A stretch of DNA of 46,819 bases from Clostridia bacterium (GCA_018648645.1 JABGQS010000020.1:1-46819), one strand, 5' to 3'. Counted from the stretch's first letter, positions 8,108-17,651 are shown. The notes: generated by a model from the sequence alone, not told the origin. Program-made: numbers and translations.

Positions 8108-9898
8108 TTACTGCAGATTAGTGCTAAAAACCCAGTAGCAGTCCTCATAGCCTTCTTCGAGGTCTCCAAGGTACAAAAGCAGGACTCTAGATACGACATC
8201 GTATTCGATGAAAACAGGAAAGTAAGTTTCCTCATCGTACTCAGTATAATACATGTACAAGTTGCCGTCTTCTATGCGCCAAGTACCGTTGTGGTCAGCA
8301 CCGTCATAATGGTCAATAAATGTTCTGTCAGCGAAGAAAGACATAGAATTTTCCTCGAGGCCCTCTGTACTGCCGTCTGCGTAAATATAGTATAATTCGT
8401 TCCATTTTAAATCTAAAATGGTAGATTTGATGTCGTCGTCGGATGTGAAGGTGGCAAAACCGTCGATTATAGGTCGATTTACATATTCCCAGTAAGCGCC
8501 GGCATTTTCCTCTCTCATATCAAAGAACTTCAATACCCCAACTGAATTATCTTTGCTCACGCTTATCAGCCAGAAAATTGTGCCGAGGTTATCATCATCG
8601 AAAACCATGTAAAGGAAACCATCAGAAATATACCAAGTGCCGGTAAGTATTTTGCCCGAAAGAAACTCATTAACAAAGGTACCGTCTTGATTTAGAGTTA
8701 GTAATTCGGGATCCGGAGGCGCTGATGCAAAGCCGTCCACATCAATGTAAGCAGTACTGTACCATGCTGTATCGGTTACCAAAGAAGCATCTACAGCCTT
8801 TGGGCGGTCGCCGTAATAATAGTACTCATCCGAGTTTATAAAATAGAAATGTAGATAAGTCTCGTCAGCGGTTGAGGTCATCTCTATTGTCCAGGCTTGA
8901 ATACCGATGCTTTCGTTTTGGTAATGGAAATACATTGTACTGTTTGCAATGTGCCAGCCGCCTGTTTCTGTGACACCGTTCATAGTGTTTACAAACGATA
9001 AATCTGCAAAGCAGGTAAAACTACCGAAGTCATTTCCAAACTTTCGACCATCCTCGTCGTAATAACCGAGATAGTACCATGCTTTATCGACTATGGCATC
9101 AGATAACTGTTGGTCCAATACTCTTGCATTTTCATCATACAGCTCAAACTCCTCAGAAGAATCTCTGAAGAAAGTGAGCGTTCCTGTTGGGTCTAGCATA
9201 ACGAAATACTCGATACCGTCTCTCTCTTCGAAAACAATATTCACCCGTTGTTGAAGTCCGCCAATTGATGTTATCAGCAAAGTATTCTCATTGACAACAG
9301 ACCAACCGGCAGTTCCAAAAAACTCAAAAGTGCTGTATATATTATACTTTCCGTCATCGGTAAACTCGAAACCTGTACCAAAATCATATGTGTTCATTTC
9401 TCCGGAGCCGTCGTCAAAGGTTTCCTGCCGCCAAAAGCCGATAAGCTTTTCGTCCGTTGGAACCACAATGGGCTCATCGATAAACTCAATTTCAATTTTA
9501 ACGATAGTTTTGAACAACTGCTCTTCTACATCTGCGGTCGGCTGTGAGGCGCGAAGCTTGAAGATGAAGTCACTGTGGCTTCCCTTGGCTGTGTATCTTG
9601 AGCTTTTGTCAGACTCGTCGTCCAAAACGATTTCGTTTTCCTCGAAGAAGTCTCTATAGAAGTCGGCAACGTCATCGAGGTCTTCTCCTGTGCCGTATCG
9701 AACGGTGATTTCGTCCGCGTCCTTGTCGCTGAAGTAAACGAGGGCGTCGTCAATAATCGGCATATCGTCTTCGGGGTAATCGCTGTCGAGCTTAACCCCG
9801 ACCGTATATTCCTCCGGGATGGTGTTGCAACCGAGAAGAGTTGCCGATATTAGCAGCAATAGTGCGATAAGAAGTAATATTTTTCGTGTATGCTTCAT
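8108..9898 (-). CDS. Lipoprotein of a five-member paralogous family (4 repeat units)
   Basis: The 596-residue secreted lipoprotein has a signal peptide ending in the lipobox LLGC, with the lipidated Cys at 24. An N-terminal domain (about 27-150) begins IPEEYTVGVKLDSDYPEDD. Four beta-rich units of about 100 residues follow, near 155-255, 270-375, 380-485 and 490-596. Each unit has a W-Y/F start, a GTW-I-DG-LY centre and an aromatic-rich end such as YWVFS. These units recall lipocalin-like or META-like small barrels, but no family is recognised with certainty. The last unit is closely matched by the last units of the genes at 12026 and 13699. AGGAGG lies upstream. The protein is very acidic. 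Its likely place is the outer face of the membrane; function is unknown. Confidence 0.8.
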   Translation of the reverse strand: MKHTRKILLLIALLLLISATLLGCNTIPEEYTVGVKLDSDYPEDDMPIIDDALVYFSDKDADEITVRYGTGEDLDDVADFYRDFFEENEIVLDDESDKSSRYTAKGSHSDFIFKLRASQPTADVEEQLFKTIVKIEIEFIDEPIVVPTDEKLIGFWRQETFDDGSGEMNTYDFGTGFEFTDDGKYNIYSTFEFFGTAGWSVVNENTLLITSIGGLQQRVNIVFEERDGIEYFVMLDPTGTLTFFRDSSEEFELYDENARVLDQQLSDAIVDKAWYYLGYYDEDGRKFGNDFGSFTCFADLSFVNTMNGVTETGGWHIANSTMYFHYQNESIGIQAWTIEMTSTADETYLHFYFINSDEYYYYGDRPKAVDASLVTDTAWYSTAYIDVDGFASAPPDPELLTLNQDGTFVNEFLSGKILTGTWYISDGFLYMVFDDDNLGTIFWLISVSKDNSVGVLKFFDMREENAGAYWEYVNRPIIDGFATFTSDDDIKSTILDLKWNELYYIYADGSTEGLEENSMSFFADRTFIDHYDGADHNGTWRIEDGNLYMYYTEYDEETYFPVFIEYDVVSRVLLLYLGDLEEGYEDCYWVFSTNLQ

Positions 9899-10019
9899 GG
9901 GTTATAACCTCCTATATTGGTTGTCTGTGCGGTGCGGGGACGGGCGTTTACACCAATTGTGGATAGCAAGTGCGGCACTTATAAAACTCGTTTTGACAAG
10001 AGCGACGCAAATTCCTTAT

Positions 10020-11795
10020 TTATTCCGCCGATTCGGTGAACACAAAGTAGCATCCTTCGTTGCCTTCGATGTTGTCGCCAAGGTACAGAAGCAAAACGTC
10101 ATCGCTCAGATGATATTCAATATATACCGGATAGCTGTATTCATCGCCGTTATAATAAAGCATGAATATATGCTCGTTCTCAAAATAGTAGGTGCCCGTC
10201 TCCTCTTCGCCCTTATAGATCTCCACGAAGGTTCCGTCAAAACGCAGCTTTAAGTAGCATTCCTGCGCTTCTTCAAGGCTCTCGTCTGCATTCATATAGG
10301 CCATAGAAAACCACTCGTTTTCCGCGACGGCGTTGGTCATATCCTCGTCGGATGTATACGTGACGATTTCCTGAAAGAATGAAGGGCTTGAATATACCCA
10401 ATAAGCGCCTTCATTGCCTTCGCTCATGTCGTCAATTCTTAGATAGTTAATGCCCTTACTGGTTTTCACATCAAATGTTGCGAATGAGGTAGTTGAATCA
10501 TCGTAGTGCAAATGGATTTCATCTTCCACTATATCCCACGTGCCGTTTAGGCTGCTGCCATCGGCATAAACGTACTGATAGGATGAATCGGACGAGTATT
10601 CATGTGTTTCCTCTTCTGCAAATAGCTCGGAATCGCCGTTCTTAGGCACGTAACTTACGGCATACCAAGTCCTGTCTGTCATGGTAATGCCCCCGGGATG
10701 GTCGGCATAAAGCCAATACTCAGAGGTTTCCACAGAGTAAACGTACAAATAGTTTATGCCGAATCTGCTATCGAGCCCAATATTAAAATCCTGATAAGTA
10801 CCGTCATCATAATCGCAAGTCATGATGCCATACTGAACAAACCATTGCCCACCAAAGGTTACGCGGTCAAAGGTGTCTTCAAAGGTTCCGTCTTTATGAT
10901 AGATTGAGAGTCCGGTGGATGAGCTTGTTATTTCGCCGACTTCATTATTATAGTGGATGTAGTACCAAGCGGTATCTGCAATTGCGTTGTAGAGGTTGTC
11001 ATCGTCAGCCAGCGTTTGCTCGTCATATATTCTAAAGTCTTCAAAGGTGTCTTTGAAAAAGATCATAGTCGCTTCCTTTTCCTCCCACACCAAATAGTCT
11101 ACGCCGTCTCTGACTTCAAAATAGTAATTTGCTTCTCTGCTGCTGCCGTCGCTTTTTACTATTTGGACTGTATCCTCATCAAGAACCGACCAAGAGCTTA
11201 AACTGTAAAAACTAAAATACTCGTATCTGTATACCGAACCGTCTGCAAGAAAGTCGATTGCTGCGCCAACTTCCATTACAGAAACCAGGCCCGCATCGCC
11301 ATCAAATGTTTCCTGCCGCCAAAACCCGACGAGTTTCTCGGAAGCAGTGCGCGTGTCAGTGACCGCGACCTGCTCGCTAAACTCGATTTCGACCTTGACA
11401 ACGGTGATGAAAAGCTGCTCCTCATACTCACCGGAAGGGTTGGAGGCGTTGATTTGCCAATGAAAATCCTTGTAGTCGCCCTCTGCGGCGTATTTGGAGC
11501 TTTTGTCCGTCTCGTTTGTGGGTATAATGGCGTTGTCTTCAAAGAAGTCTTTGTACATGTCTGCAATATCATCAAGGTCGTCCTGCGTGCCGTATTCTAC
11601 GGTGATTTGGCTATCGTCTTTGTCACAATAGAAAACGAGCGCATCGTCCGCTAAAGGCATGTCATCCTCCGGGTAATCACGCGTCAGTTTCACTCCGTCC
11701 GTATATTTGCCCGGTATGGTGTTGCATCCAATAAGAACTACAGAGATGAGCAGTAATGCTGCGATGAGCAGAGACACTTTTTGCGCTTTTTTCAT
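10020..11795 (-). CDS. Lipoprotein paralog 2 (4 repeat units)
   Basis: The 591-residue lipoprotein has its lipobox Cys at 24 (LIGC). The same N-terminal domain follows (IPGKYTDGVKLTRDYPEDD, then DLDDIADMYKDFFED). Four repeat units follow; the first starts LVGFWRQETFDG, and later units carry NGTWDIVEDEIHLHY and TGTYYFENEHIF. The C-terminal unit ends GNEGCYFVF. ATG at 11795 is chosen because GGGGG is 8 bases upstream; a TTG at 11801 is too close to it. The gap to the next paralog downstream is 121 bases with no clear terminator, so the two may share a transcript. An extended -10 promoter lies upstream. Confidence 0.8.
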   Translation of the reverse strand: MKKAQKVSLLIAALLLISVVLIGCNTIPGKYTDGVKLTRDYPEDDMPLADDALVFYCDKDDSQITVEYGTQDDLDDIADMYKDFFEDNAIIPTNETDKSSKYAAEGDYKDFHWQINASNPSGEYEEQLFITVVKVEIEFSEQVAVTDTRTASEKLVGFWRQETFDGDAGLVSVMEVGAAIDFLADGSVYRYEYFSFYSLSSWSVLDEDTVQIVKSDGSSREANYYFEVRDGVDYLVWEEKEATMIFFKDTFEDFRIYDEQTLADDDNLYNAIADTAWYYIHYNNEVGEITSSSTGLSIYHKDGTFEDTFDRVTFGGQWFVQYGIMTCDYDDGTYQDFNIGLDSRFGINYLYVYSVETSEYWLYADHPGGITMTDRTWYAVSYVPKNGDSELFAEEETHEYSSDSSYQYVYADGSSLNGTWDIVEDEIHLHYDDSTTSFATFDVKTSKGINYLRIDDMSEGNEGAYWVYSSPSFFQEIVTYTSDEDMTNAVAENEWFSMAYMNADESLEEAQECYLKLRFDGTFVEIYKGEEETGTYYFENEHIFMLYYNGDEYSYPVYIEYHLSDDVLLLYLGDNIEGNEGCYFVFTESAE

Positions 11796-11853
11796 TGGCA
11801 AATCCCCCGTTACGAGTAGGCGTTCTTGGTATATTTTCCAAATAGATGCGAGT

Positions 11854-11862
11854 ATTATACCA
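11854..11862 (-). promoter_or_regulatory. Extended -10 promoter for lipoprotein paralog 2
   Basis: The minus strand reads TGGTATAAT, an extended -10 (TG-N-TATAAT), about 59 bases before the start codon at 11795. No good -35 is seen. Confidence 0.45.
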
Positions 11863-11960
11863 TAAAATTGCGAATAGGTGTTCTAAATTGCGGGTTTTTA
11901 TAGGTTTTTTTGTGTGATTAACGCAAATGGTTTGTCTGAGGCGATTATCCGCCGCGATGT

Positions 11961-11999
11961 AAAAAAAGCAGGGCATCTAAAAATGATTGCCCTGCTTTG
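11961..11999 (-). terminator. Rho-independent terminator after lipoprotein paralog 3
   Basis: On the minus strand AAAGCAGGGCA pairs perfectly with TGCCCTGCTTT over a 12-base loop, followed by a run of Ts. The stem is nearly identical to the one at 13634-13673, showing that the genes duplicated together with their terminators. Confidence 0.85.
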
Positions 12000-12025
12000 T
12001 CGAATGTAGGTCTTTATTAATCGGT

Positions 12026-13525
12026 CTATGGTTCGTATGTCGTAAAAACCCAGTAGCCTCCTTCATATCCTTCTTCCAGGTCGTCATAATATAGAAGGTA
12101 TGAATCTGAATCTGCGACATATTCAATGCGAATCGGGTAGTAGTACTTTTCGTCGGTATTGGTGTATGTCAAGTAGAGATTGCCGCCGTCAATATACCAT
12201 GTACCGATACCTTCCTCGCCGTTTATTGATTCACTAAATGCTCCGTCAGTACTGAATGATAAAACGATCTCATTCATGGAGCCGGTGCTACCATCCGGAT
12301 ATTTGTAATGCAGGTCGTACCATGTACCATTTACAATATTAGAAGTCATATCCGAATCAGATGTGAACGTTGTTGAAGATGTCGGTACTGCGGAAACTTG
12401 ATCGGAAGGGTCCTCACTGAAGACCCAAAACTCAGGATTATCCGGGTTATACACGTACATAAAAGTTGTGCCGCCTTCGGTTTTAAACTCTACCGCCCAG
12501 ACAAAACGAGTACCATCATCATAATCGAGCCATACCTTTGCGTCTTCCAAATACCAAGTACCATAATACGAGTCTCCTTCAAAGATTTCTTTAAAGGTGC
12601 CGTCTGATTTGTAGAGGTATATGGCAGTGTTGAAATCAGTTACTACGCCGTCGGAATCGCTGAAGTAAACGAAGTACCAGTTTACATCCTCTATGGTTGA
12701 GGTAAGCTGCTCATCAGCAGTACCGGGGGCTGATCCGGCGCTATCGCCCATAGAAAATTCTTCTGAAGTGTCGCGGAAGTAGACATATACTCCTGTGGGT
12801 TCCTCCCAAATGAGATAATCAATGCCGCTTCTCTGCTCTAACGTGATTGTTACTTGTCCCTCTTGTCCTTCCGGGGTGACAATAAGGATGGTTGTCTCGT
12901 CTATAACCGACCACTTAAGGGTAATCAAGTACTCGAAATCTCCGTAGAATAGTAGTTCATCGGAGGCTGTGAATTCGCATGCAAGACCCAAGTCATAGTC
13001 CTGCGTTGAGCCTGCCTCGTTGTCTGAACTCTCTTGGCGCCAGAATCCGATCAGCTCGCTTTCGAGAGAGCCTTGCCCAAGCCCTGCAGGGACGAGAGGT
13101 TCGTCCGCAAATTCGATTTGTACTTTTACGGTTGTCACAAATTGTTTCTCTTCGTACTCGCCGGATGGCTGCGTCACCCGTATTTCGAAAATGAAATCTT
13201 GGAAGTAGCCTTGCGCGGTATATTTAGTGTCTTTGTCCGTCTCGTCGGAGAGAGAGATATCGTTGTCATCAAAAAAGTCTTTGTAGAAATCGACCACGTC
13301 ATCAAGGTCATCGCTGACTCCGTATTTGATTGTGATTTCCTCGTCATCACCATCGCTGAAATAGACAATTGCGTCATCCATAATGGGCATATCATCATCG
13401 GGGTAGTTTTTGTCTAGCTTAACACCTTTGGTGTACTCTTCGGGGATAGCGGCGCAGCCAAGCAGCATGGAGCTAAGGAGCAGTGTGACAATAAAGAGAA
13501 ATAATAGTTTGTGTGTTTGTTTCAT
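12026..13525 (-). CDS. Lipoprotein paralog 3 (3 repeat units)
   Basis: The 499-residue protein has its lipobox Cys at 24 (LLGC). The N-terminal domain (IPEEYTKGVKLDKNYPDDD, KYGVSDDLDDVVDFYKDFF) is nearly the same as in paralog 4. Three beta-rich units follow rather than four: the first starts LIGFWRQESSD, the second has YYGTWYLEDAKVW, and the last has GIGTWYIDGGNLYLTY and ends GGYWVFTTYEP. ATG at 13525 is chosen because GGAGG is 8 bases upstream; the TTG at 13540 and the ATG at 13531 fit the ribosome site poorly. Both flanks carry the shared AAAGCAGGGCA terminator. Confidence 0.8.
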   Translation of the reverse strand: MKQTHKLLFLFIVTLLLSSMLLGCAAIPEEYTKGVKLDKNYPDDDMPIMDDAIVYFSDGDDEEITIKYGVSDDLDDVVDFYKDFFDDNDISLSDETDKDTKYTAQGYFQDFIFEIRVTQPSGEYEEKQFVTTVKVQIEFADEPLVPAGLGQGSLESELIGFWRQESSDNEAGSTQDYDLGLACEFTASDELLFYGDFEYLITLKWSVIDETTILIVTPEGQEGQVTITLEQRSGIDYLIWEEPTGVYVYFRDTSEEFSMGDSAGSAPGTADEQLTSTIEDVNWYFVYFSDSDGVVTDFNTAIYLYKSDGTFKEIFEGDSYYGTWYLEDAKVWLDYDDGTRFVWAVEFKTEGGTTFMYVYNPDNPEFWVFSEDPSDQVSAVPTSSTTFTSDSDMTSNIVNGTWYDLHYKYPDGSTGSMNEIVLSFSTDGAFSESINGEEGIGTWYIDGGNLYLTYTNTDEKYYYPIRIEYVADSDSYLLYYDDLEEGYEGGYWVFTTYEP

Positions 13526-13633
13526 GAACATATCCTCCAATATTAGTAGGTTTGTTTGACAATCTGTTGCGAACAGTATATCACACCTTTGCCGATATGT
13601 AGCCTTATTTACTTTAATTTATCCTATTTATCG

Positions 13634-13673
13634 TGAAAAAAAGCAGGGCATCTGAAAGCGATTGCCCTGCTTG
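13634..13673 (-). terminator. Rho-independent terminator after lipoprotein paralog 4
   Basis: On the minus strand AAGCAGGGCA and TGCCCTGCTT pair over a 12-base loop, followed by seven Ts. It is nearly the same stem as at 11961-11999. Confidence 0.85.
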
Positions 13674-13698
13674 TCATATAACCTTTTGGTGTATTGGT

Positions 13699-15195
13699 CT
13701 ATGGTTCGTATGTTGTAAATATCCAGTTGCAGCCTTCGTATCCTTCTTCAAGGTCACCAAAGTATAAATAGTAGGATTCTGATACGGTGTCTTGCTCGAT
13801 GAAGACCGGGTAATAATATGACTCCTCTGATTCTGTATAAAATAGATAGAGGAAACCGTCTTCAACATACCATGTACCCCTGCTGAACACACCGTCAAAT
13901 GTTTCTTCGAAAGTCCCATCGGGGCTAAATATCAAAGCAACCTCTGTCATCGGTTCGGTGCTGCCGTCTGCATATAGGTAGTACAGTTCGTGCCACGTGA
14001 CATCAGTTATGAAGGTTATTATATCAGCATCGGTTGTAAATATTGTCGGGGATGTCGGTACAGTGGATTCGCCGGAAGGGTCGTCGCTGTACAGCCAGTA
14101 GGCCGGCGCTTCTGAGCTGTAATAGTATAAGAAGCGGGTGCCGCCTTCTAATTTGAACTCGACAACCCAGCTGGAGGAAGTGTCATCAGAATAGTCGCAA
14201 TATAGCCAGCCATCCTGCACGTACCAGTTTCCGTATAGCGTTTCGCCATCAAAAGTATCCTCGAGCGTTCCGTCTGAGTAGTAGATGAGCTCGCCTGTAT
14301 AAGTCGAAACGATTTGACCATCGACATCTTTGTAGTGAACGTAGTACCAAGTCACATCCGCGATAGAGGCGGCAAGCTGTTCGTCGGAACTTTGCGGGGT
14401 AGGCTGCGCGTCTCCATCCGCCTCGTAATTCTCGAAAGTATCTAAGAAAAAGACTAGTGTTCCATCAGAATCAACATAGATTAGGTAGTCTTGACCGCTT
14501 CTCCGCTCGAACGTAGCGTTGACCAAATCCTCGGTGCCGTCGTCATACGATACCACGAATGAAGAATCGTCAACCACTGCCCACTCGACTGCGGTAATAA
14601 ACTCAAAGTTGATATATAGATTTAGCGTGCCGTCCGGTAAATACTCATAAGCGATACCATACTCTAAAGCTGAAACTTTGCCGTCAGCGTCCTCGAAACT
14701 CTCCTGCCTCCAAAAACCGATGATGTCGTCCTCCAGCGAGCTTTGCTCGGGCTCAACAGTAGCCTCGGGCACATCCACAAACTCGATTACAACTTTCACA
14801 GTTGTCACAAACTGTTTTTCCTCGTGTTCGCCGGAAGGTTTGGTTACCCTTATTTCGAACATGAAATCTTGGTAGATACCTTCGGCGGTATACTTGGTGC
14901 TTTTGTCTGATTCGTCGGTGAGGACGATATCGTTGTCTTCGAAGTGGTCTTTATAGAAATCGACAACGTCGTCAAGGTCGTCACTGACGCCGTACTTGAT
15001 TGTGATCTCCTCATCGCCGCCTTCGCTGAAATAAACGATTGCATCGTCCATGATCGGCATGTCGTCATCCGGATAGTCGCTGTCCGGCCTTACACCTTTT
15101 GTATACTCCTCGGGAATAACTACGCACCCAAGCAACAGCGAGCAGAGTAGCAGTGTTGATAAAACAAATATGGTAATTTTCTTTGTGTTTTTCAT
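13699..15195 (-). CDS. Lipoprotein paralog 4 (3 repeat units)
   Basis: The 498-residue protein has its lipobox Cys at 24 (LLGC). The N-terminal domain includes IPEEYTKGVRPDSDYPDDD and EIRVTKPSGEHEEKQFVTTVK, almost the same as paralog 3. Three repeat units follow, with IIGFWRQESFED, LYGNWYVQDGWLYCDY and SRGTWYVEDGFLYLFY, ending GCNWIFTTYEP. The ATG at 15195 has GGAGG 9 bases upstream; the ATG at 15201 is only 3 bases from it. The close match of paralogs 3 and 4, including terminators and length, points to the most recent duplication in the array. Confidence 0.8.
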   Translation of the reverse strand: MKNTKKITIFVLSTLLLCSLLLGCVVIPEEYTKGVRPDSDYPDDDMPIMDDAIVYFSEGGDEEITIKYGVSDDLDDVVDFYKDHFEDNDIVLTDESDKSTKYTAEGIYQDFMFEIRVTKPSGEHEEKQFVTTVKVVIEFVDVPEATVEPEQSSLEDDIIGFWRQESFEDADGKVSALEYGIAYEYLPDGTLNLYINFEFITAVEWAVVDDSSFVVSYDDGTEDLVNATFERRSGQDYLIYVDSDGTLVFFLDTFENYEADGDAQPTPQSSDEQLAASIADVTWYYVHYKDVDGQIVSTYTGELIYYSDGTLEDTFDGETLYGNWYVQDGWLYCDYSDDTSSSWVVEFKLEGGTRFLYYYSSEAPAYWLYSDDPSGESTVPTSPTIFTTDADIITFITDVTWHELYYLYADGSTEPMTEVALIFSPDGTFEETFDGVFSRGTWYVEDGFLYLFYTESEESYYYPVFIEQDTVSESYYLYFGDLEEGYEGCNWIFTTYEP

Positions 15196-15267
15196 GTCCA
15201 TTTTCCTCCAATAATATAATGTTCTGTGTGTTGTGATGATATATTTGATTTTTCTAAATATAGTTGC

Positions 15268-15693
15268 TTAGAAATCGTCTGCTGAAAAAGTGATGTTACC
15301 CGCACCATAGCAAAAGTCTCCGCGTTGCGCAGTAAACTTTAGTATGCAGTAGTTTTCTGTATCTACGCCGTCCGGGTAGTATTTTTCAAATCCCTCCCGC
15401 CAGAGCATTTTTTTGTGGTGCATATCGGTCAGCACCTGCATATTTCCAATGAGCATGAGACCTTTTGGCTCGCTGAGCGTGCTCATGTAAATGCTTGCTT
15501 TTGGGTTGCTTTGATATTGTGCCGTACGAGCAGCGTACAAAAACGTAGAGTAATAGTGTGTGAACAAGCCCTCGCTTTGGATATTCATCATGGCTTTTGT
15601 ATTTGGAAACCCCTGCTCATCTACTGATGATAAGTAAGACACTTCAGAGGTTTCGATGAGCTCTTCGATTTGTTTTCTCAGCCCGTCCTCCAT
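15268..15693 (-). CDS. Pyridoxamine 5'-phosphate oxidase-like FMN-binding protein
   Basis: The 141-residue protein has the split-barrel flavin fold of the PNPOx/general stress protein 26 family. VSYLSSVDEQGFPNTKAMMN is the typical first strand pair. HYYSTFLYAARTAQYQSNPK carries the S-x(n)-K region that usually contacts FMN, and ASIYMS follows. Such small proteins reduce or bind flavin-type cofactors; the substrate is unknown. AAAGGAG precedes the ATG at 15693. It starts 20 bases after the fifth lipoprotein gene and is likely co-transcribed with it. It interrupts the lipoprotein array. Confidence 0.8.
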   Translation of the reverse strand: MEDGLRKQIEELIETSEVSYLSSVDEQGFPNTKAMMNIQSEGLFTHYYSTFLYAARTAQYQSNPKASIYMSTLSEPKGLMLIGNMQVLTDMHHKKMLWREGFEKYYPDGVDTENYCILKFTAQRGDFCYGAGNITFSADDF

Positions 15694-15713
15694 ATAACTG
15701 CTCCTTTTGCCGC

Positions 15714-16565
15714 CTATCTTTCAAAGCCTGCTCCTCCGGATTTTATAAACTCCAGATATGTGACACGCATCCAGTATTTTTCGTGTTCGCCGTCGTGGGA
15801 CAACATATAGTCGACGTCATCTATGGTTGAGATATAGGCTGTGAACGTATATGAGATATCGCCGCTGATGATGATTTGATGGACCTCGTTAATTTCCCAA
15901 GTACAAATATCGGCGGTCTGTTTGTAATTGTCATATATTTTGACATCGCCGTTTTCAAAAAACTCAAACGCTTGCCCAAGCTGGATTGTGTCCTCGTAGT
16001 TGCTCTGATTTATATCCTCGATTGAGACCATTTGCCACAAGTCGCCAATCAAGTATTCTTTAAGCTCGTCAAAGTGTTCAAAGTCGATGATTTGCGTGTC
16101 TTCTTCATAACCGAGACTCTGCTCGACGGTGAGCGCGTCATCCTCAAAAAAATCGATTCTGATTTTGACGATAGCCGTAAATGCTTTTTGCTCGTTTTCA
16201 CTGCGCGGGGTTTTCGCATCAAGTTTGAAATTGAAGCCAAAGTATGAACCGCTTGCAGTGTATTCGTTGGCGTCTTCGTCCTCGTCTATGTAAAAATCGT
16301 TGTCGTCAAAGTAGTCTTGATAGAAGTCTTTTATGTCGTCTACGCTTTGCCCGGACACACCATATTTTATCATTATTTCGCCGTTGTCATCTTCGCTGTA
16401 ATAGACGATTGCCTCGTCCATCAGCGGTAGAGAATCCTCCGGATAATCACTGTCAAGCCGAACTCCTTTGGTGTACTCTTCGGGGACACCGGAACAACCG
16501 GCGAGAAGTGATACCAAGAACAGCAATATTGCAGCAAATAGGAAAAAACGACGAGTATGTACCAT
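15714..16565 (-). CDS. Lipoprotein paralog 5, short form (1 repeat unit)
   Basis: The 283-residue protein has its lipobox Cys at 24 (LAGC), exactly as in the four larger paralogs. The N-terminal domain is present (VPEEYTKGVRLDSDYPEDS, then DDIKDFYQDYFDDNDF and YTASGSYFGFNFKL). Only one divergent repeat unit follows (about 175-283, containing FEFFENGDVKIYDNY and ending KYWMRVTYLEF). It shows the minimal architecture of the family and may be nearest to the ancestral form. AAGGAGAG precedes the ATG by 7 bases. The downstream gene is the FMN-binding protein. Confidence 0.75.
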   Translation of the reverse strand: MVHTRRFFLFAAILLFLVSLLAGCSGVPEEYTKGVRLDSDYPEDSLPLMDEAIVYYSEDDNGEIMIKYGVSGQSVDDIKDFYQDYFDDNDFYIDEDEDANEYTASGSYFGFNFKLDAKTPRSENEQKAFTAIVKIRIDFFEDDALTVEQSLGYEEDTQIIDFEHFDELKEYLIGDLWQMVSIEDINQSNYEDTIQLGQAFEFFENGDVKIYDNYKQTADICTWEINEVHQIIISGDISYTFTAYISTIDDVDYMLSHDGEHEKYWMRVTYLEFIKSGGAGFER

Positions 16566-16742
16566 GGATGTGCTCTCCTTATAGGCAAATCAAAGTGCAA
16601 CTATATGGGTTTGTCTAATTGTATCATAGTTGCATATTCGTATCAATTGAATCGCAACTTTTTTGCATAAAAAAGCCCTTTACTGCTGCAAAGAGCCCTT
16701 TTGTGCAGTTATAATCCTATTTTTTAAGCTAAGCAGGCTAGG

Positions 16743-17651
16743 CTAGTCGAGGTCTACGTATGGCGCAACCATATATCCGCGCCGCTCGAGCTGCTCTTTT
16801 TCGGGCTCGTTTGCCCACGCTTCCATTCGCTTTGGCAGCGGAAGGTAGTACCTAAGCTCCGGCTTGTGACGTACGAACGCTTCGGCATAACCGGTGCCCA
16901 TTGCGTCGCCCATTTTGCCTATGTTGCCTTCTACCGACTTTCTGGCATAGTTGCCGTTGTATTGCTGACTCACCATAGCATTTCGCGCTTTTGTAATCTT
17001 GTCTGCAACGTCTGACACGTCGATGAACAAGTCGCAATAGCAGTTTGACTCTGAATGAAGAACTGAGCCTTTTGCCAGATAATTGTCCGGGTTGGAGTAT
17101 AAGATTTGCGGTGTTCTGTGGCCAGGGTTAGGATCGCTAAAGTCTAGATTGCCTGCGTAGCCCGCTGCACGCAGCACCATTTCTCCGGCTTGACCGTGAG
17201 CATCGAACCCTTGCATGATGACCGGATAGTGAGTGATGAGAATATCCGGCTTAATCTCGCGGATAATCTTTGCGATTGCGATGATTGTAGTCTCGTTAAT
17301 GAGGTTGATTTTGTCTTCGATTCCCATAAACCGAACATCTGTGATCCCTAAAATACCGCACGCCTCGATGACCTCTTTGTTTTTTACATCCTCGCGCGTG
17401 TCTCTAAGTTTCTCCGATTCCTCGTCGCTCAATGTTGTTCCGGACATACGCATTTGGTCGGCGATGACTTCGTCGTGGATGTGCACGCCCTGATACATGC
17501 CCACCACCGTGACTTTGTCGCCGCGCTGGATGTGGTGCGCCATCGTCCCGCCGCAGTGGTCAAAAGTGTCGGCCGGGTGTGCCATGATGACCAAAATCTG
17601 AAGTTGCTTGTCAGTTTCTCCCGCCATCTTGTCGGAAAAGTCAATACTCAT
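16743..17651 (-). CDS. PIG-L (LmbE) family deacetylase-like protein
   Basis: The 302-residue protein matches PIG-L N-acetylglucosaminyl deacetylases, zinc enzymes that deacetylate amino-sugar conjugates. The signature AHPDDE...GGT appears as AHPADTFDHCGGT (about 24-36). THYPVIMQGFDAHGQAGEM holds the later His ligand. The first Asp of HPDDE, a catalytic base in characterised members, is Ala, and the Glu is Thr. The His and second Asp that bind zinc remain. The ATG at 17651 is chosen because AGAGGAG lies about 9 bases upstream; a longer frame to 17705 adds 18 residues without a ribosome site. It stands alone on the minus strand, divergent from the uracil-DNA glycosylase gene. Confidence 0.8.
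   Translation of the reverse strand: MSIDFSDKMAGETDKQLQILVIMAHPADTFDHCGGTMAHHIQRGDKVTVVGMYQGVHIHDEVIADQMRMSGTTLSDEESEKLRDTREDVKNKEVIEACGILGITDVRFMGIEDKINLINETTIIAIAKIIREIKPDILITHYPVIMQGFDAHGQAGEMVLRAAGYAGNLDFSDPNPGHRTPQILYSNPDNYLAKGSVLHSESNCYCDLFIDVSDVADKITKARNAMVSQQYNGNYARKSVEGNIGKMGDAMGTGYAEAFVRHKPELRYYLPLPKRMEAWANEPEKEQLERRGYMVAPYVDLD

Noticed and set aside
16668-16715. Possible terminator between the fifth lipoprotein and PIG-L genes
   Set aside because: GCCCTTT occurs twice in direct rather than inverted order; only a 4-base stem forms, so termination is not supported.
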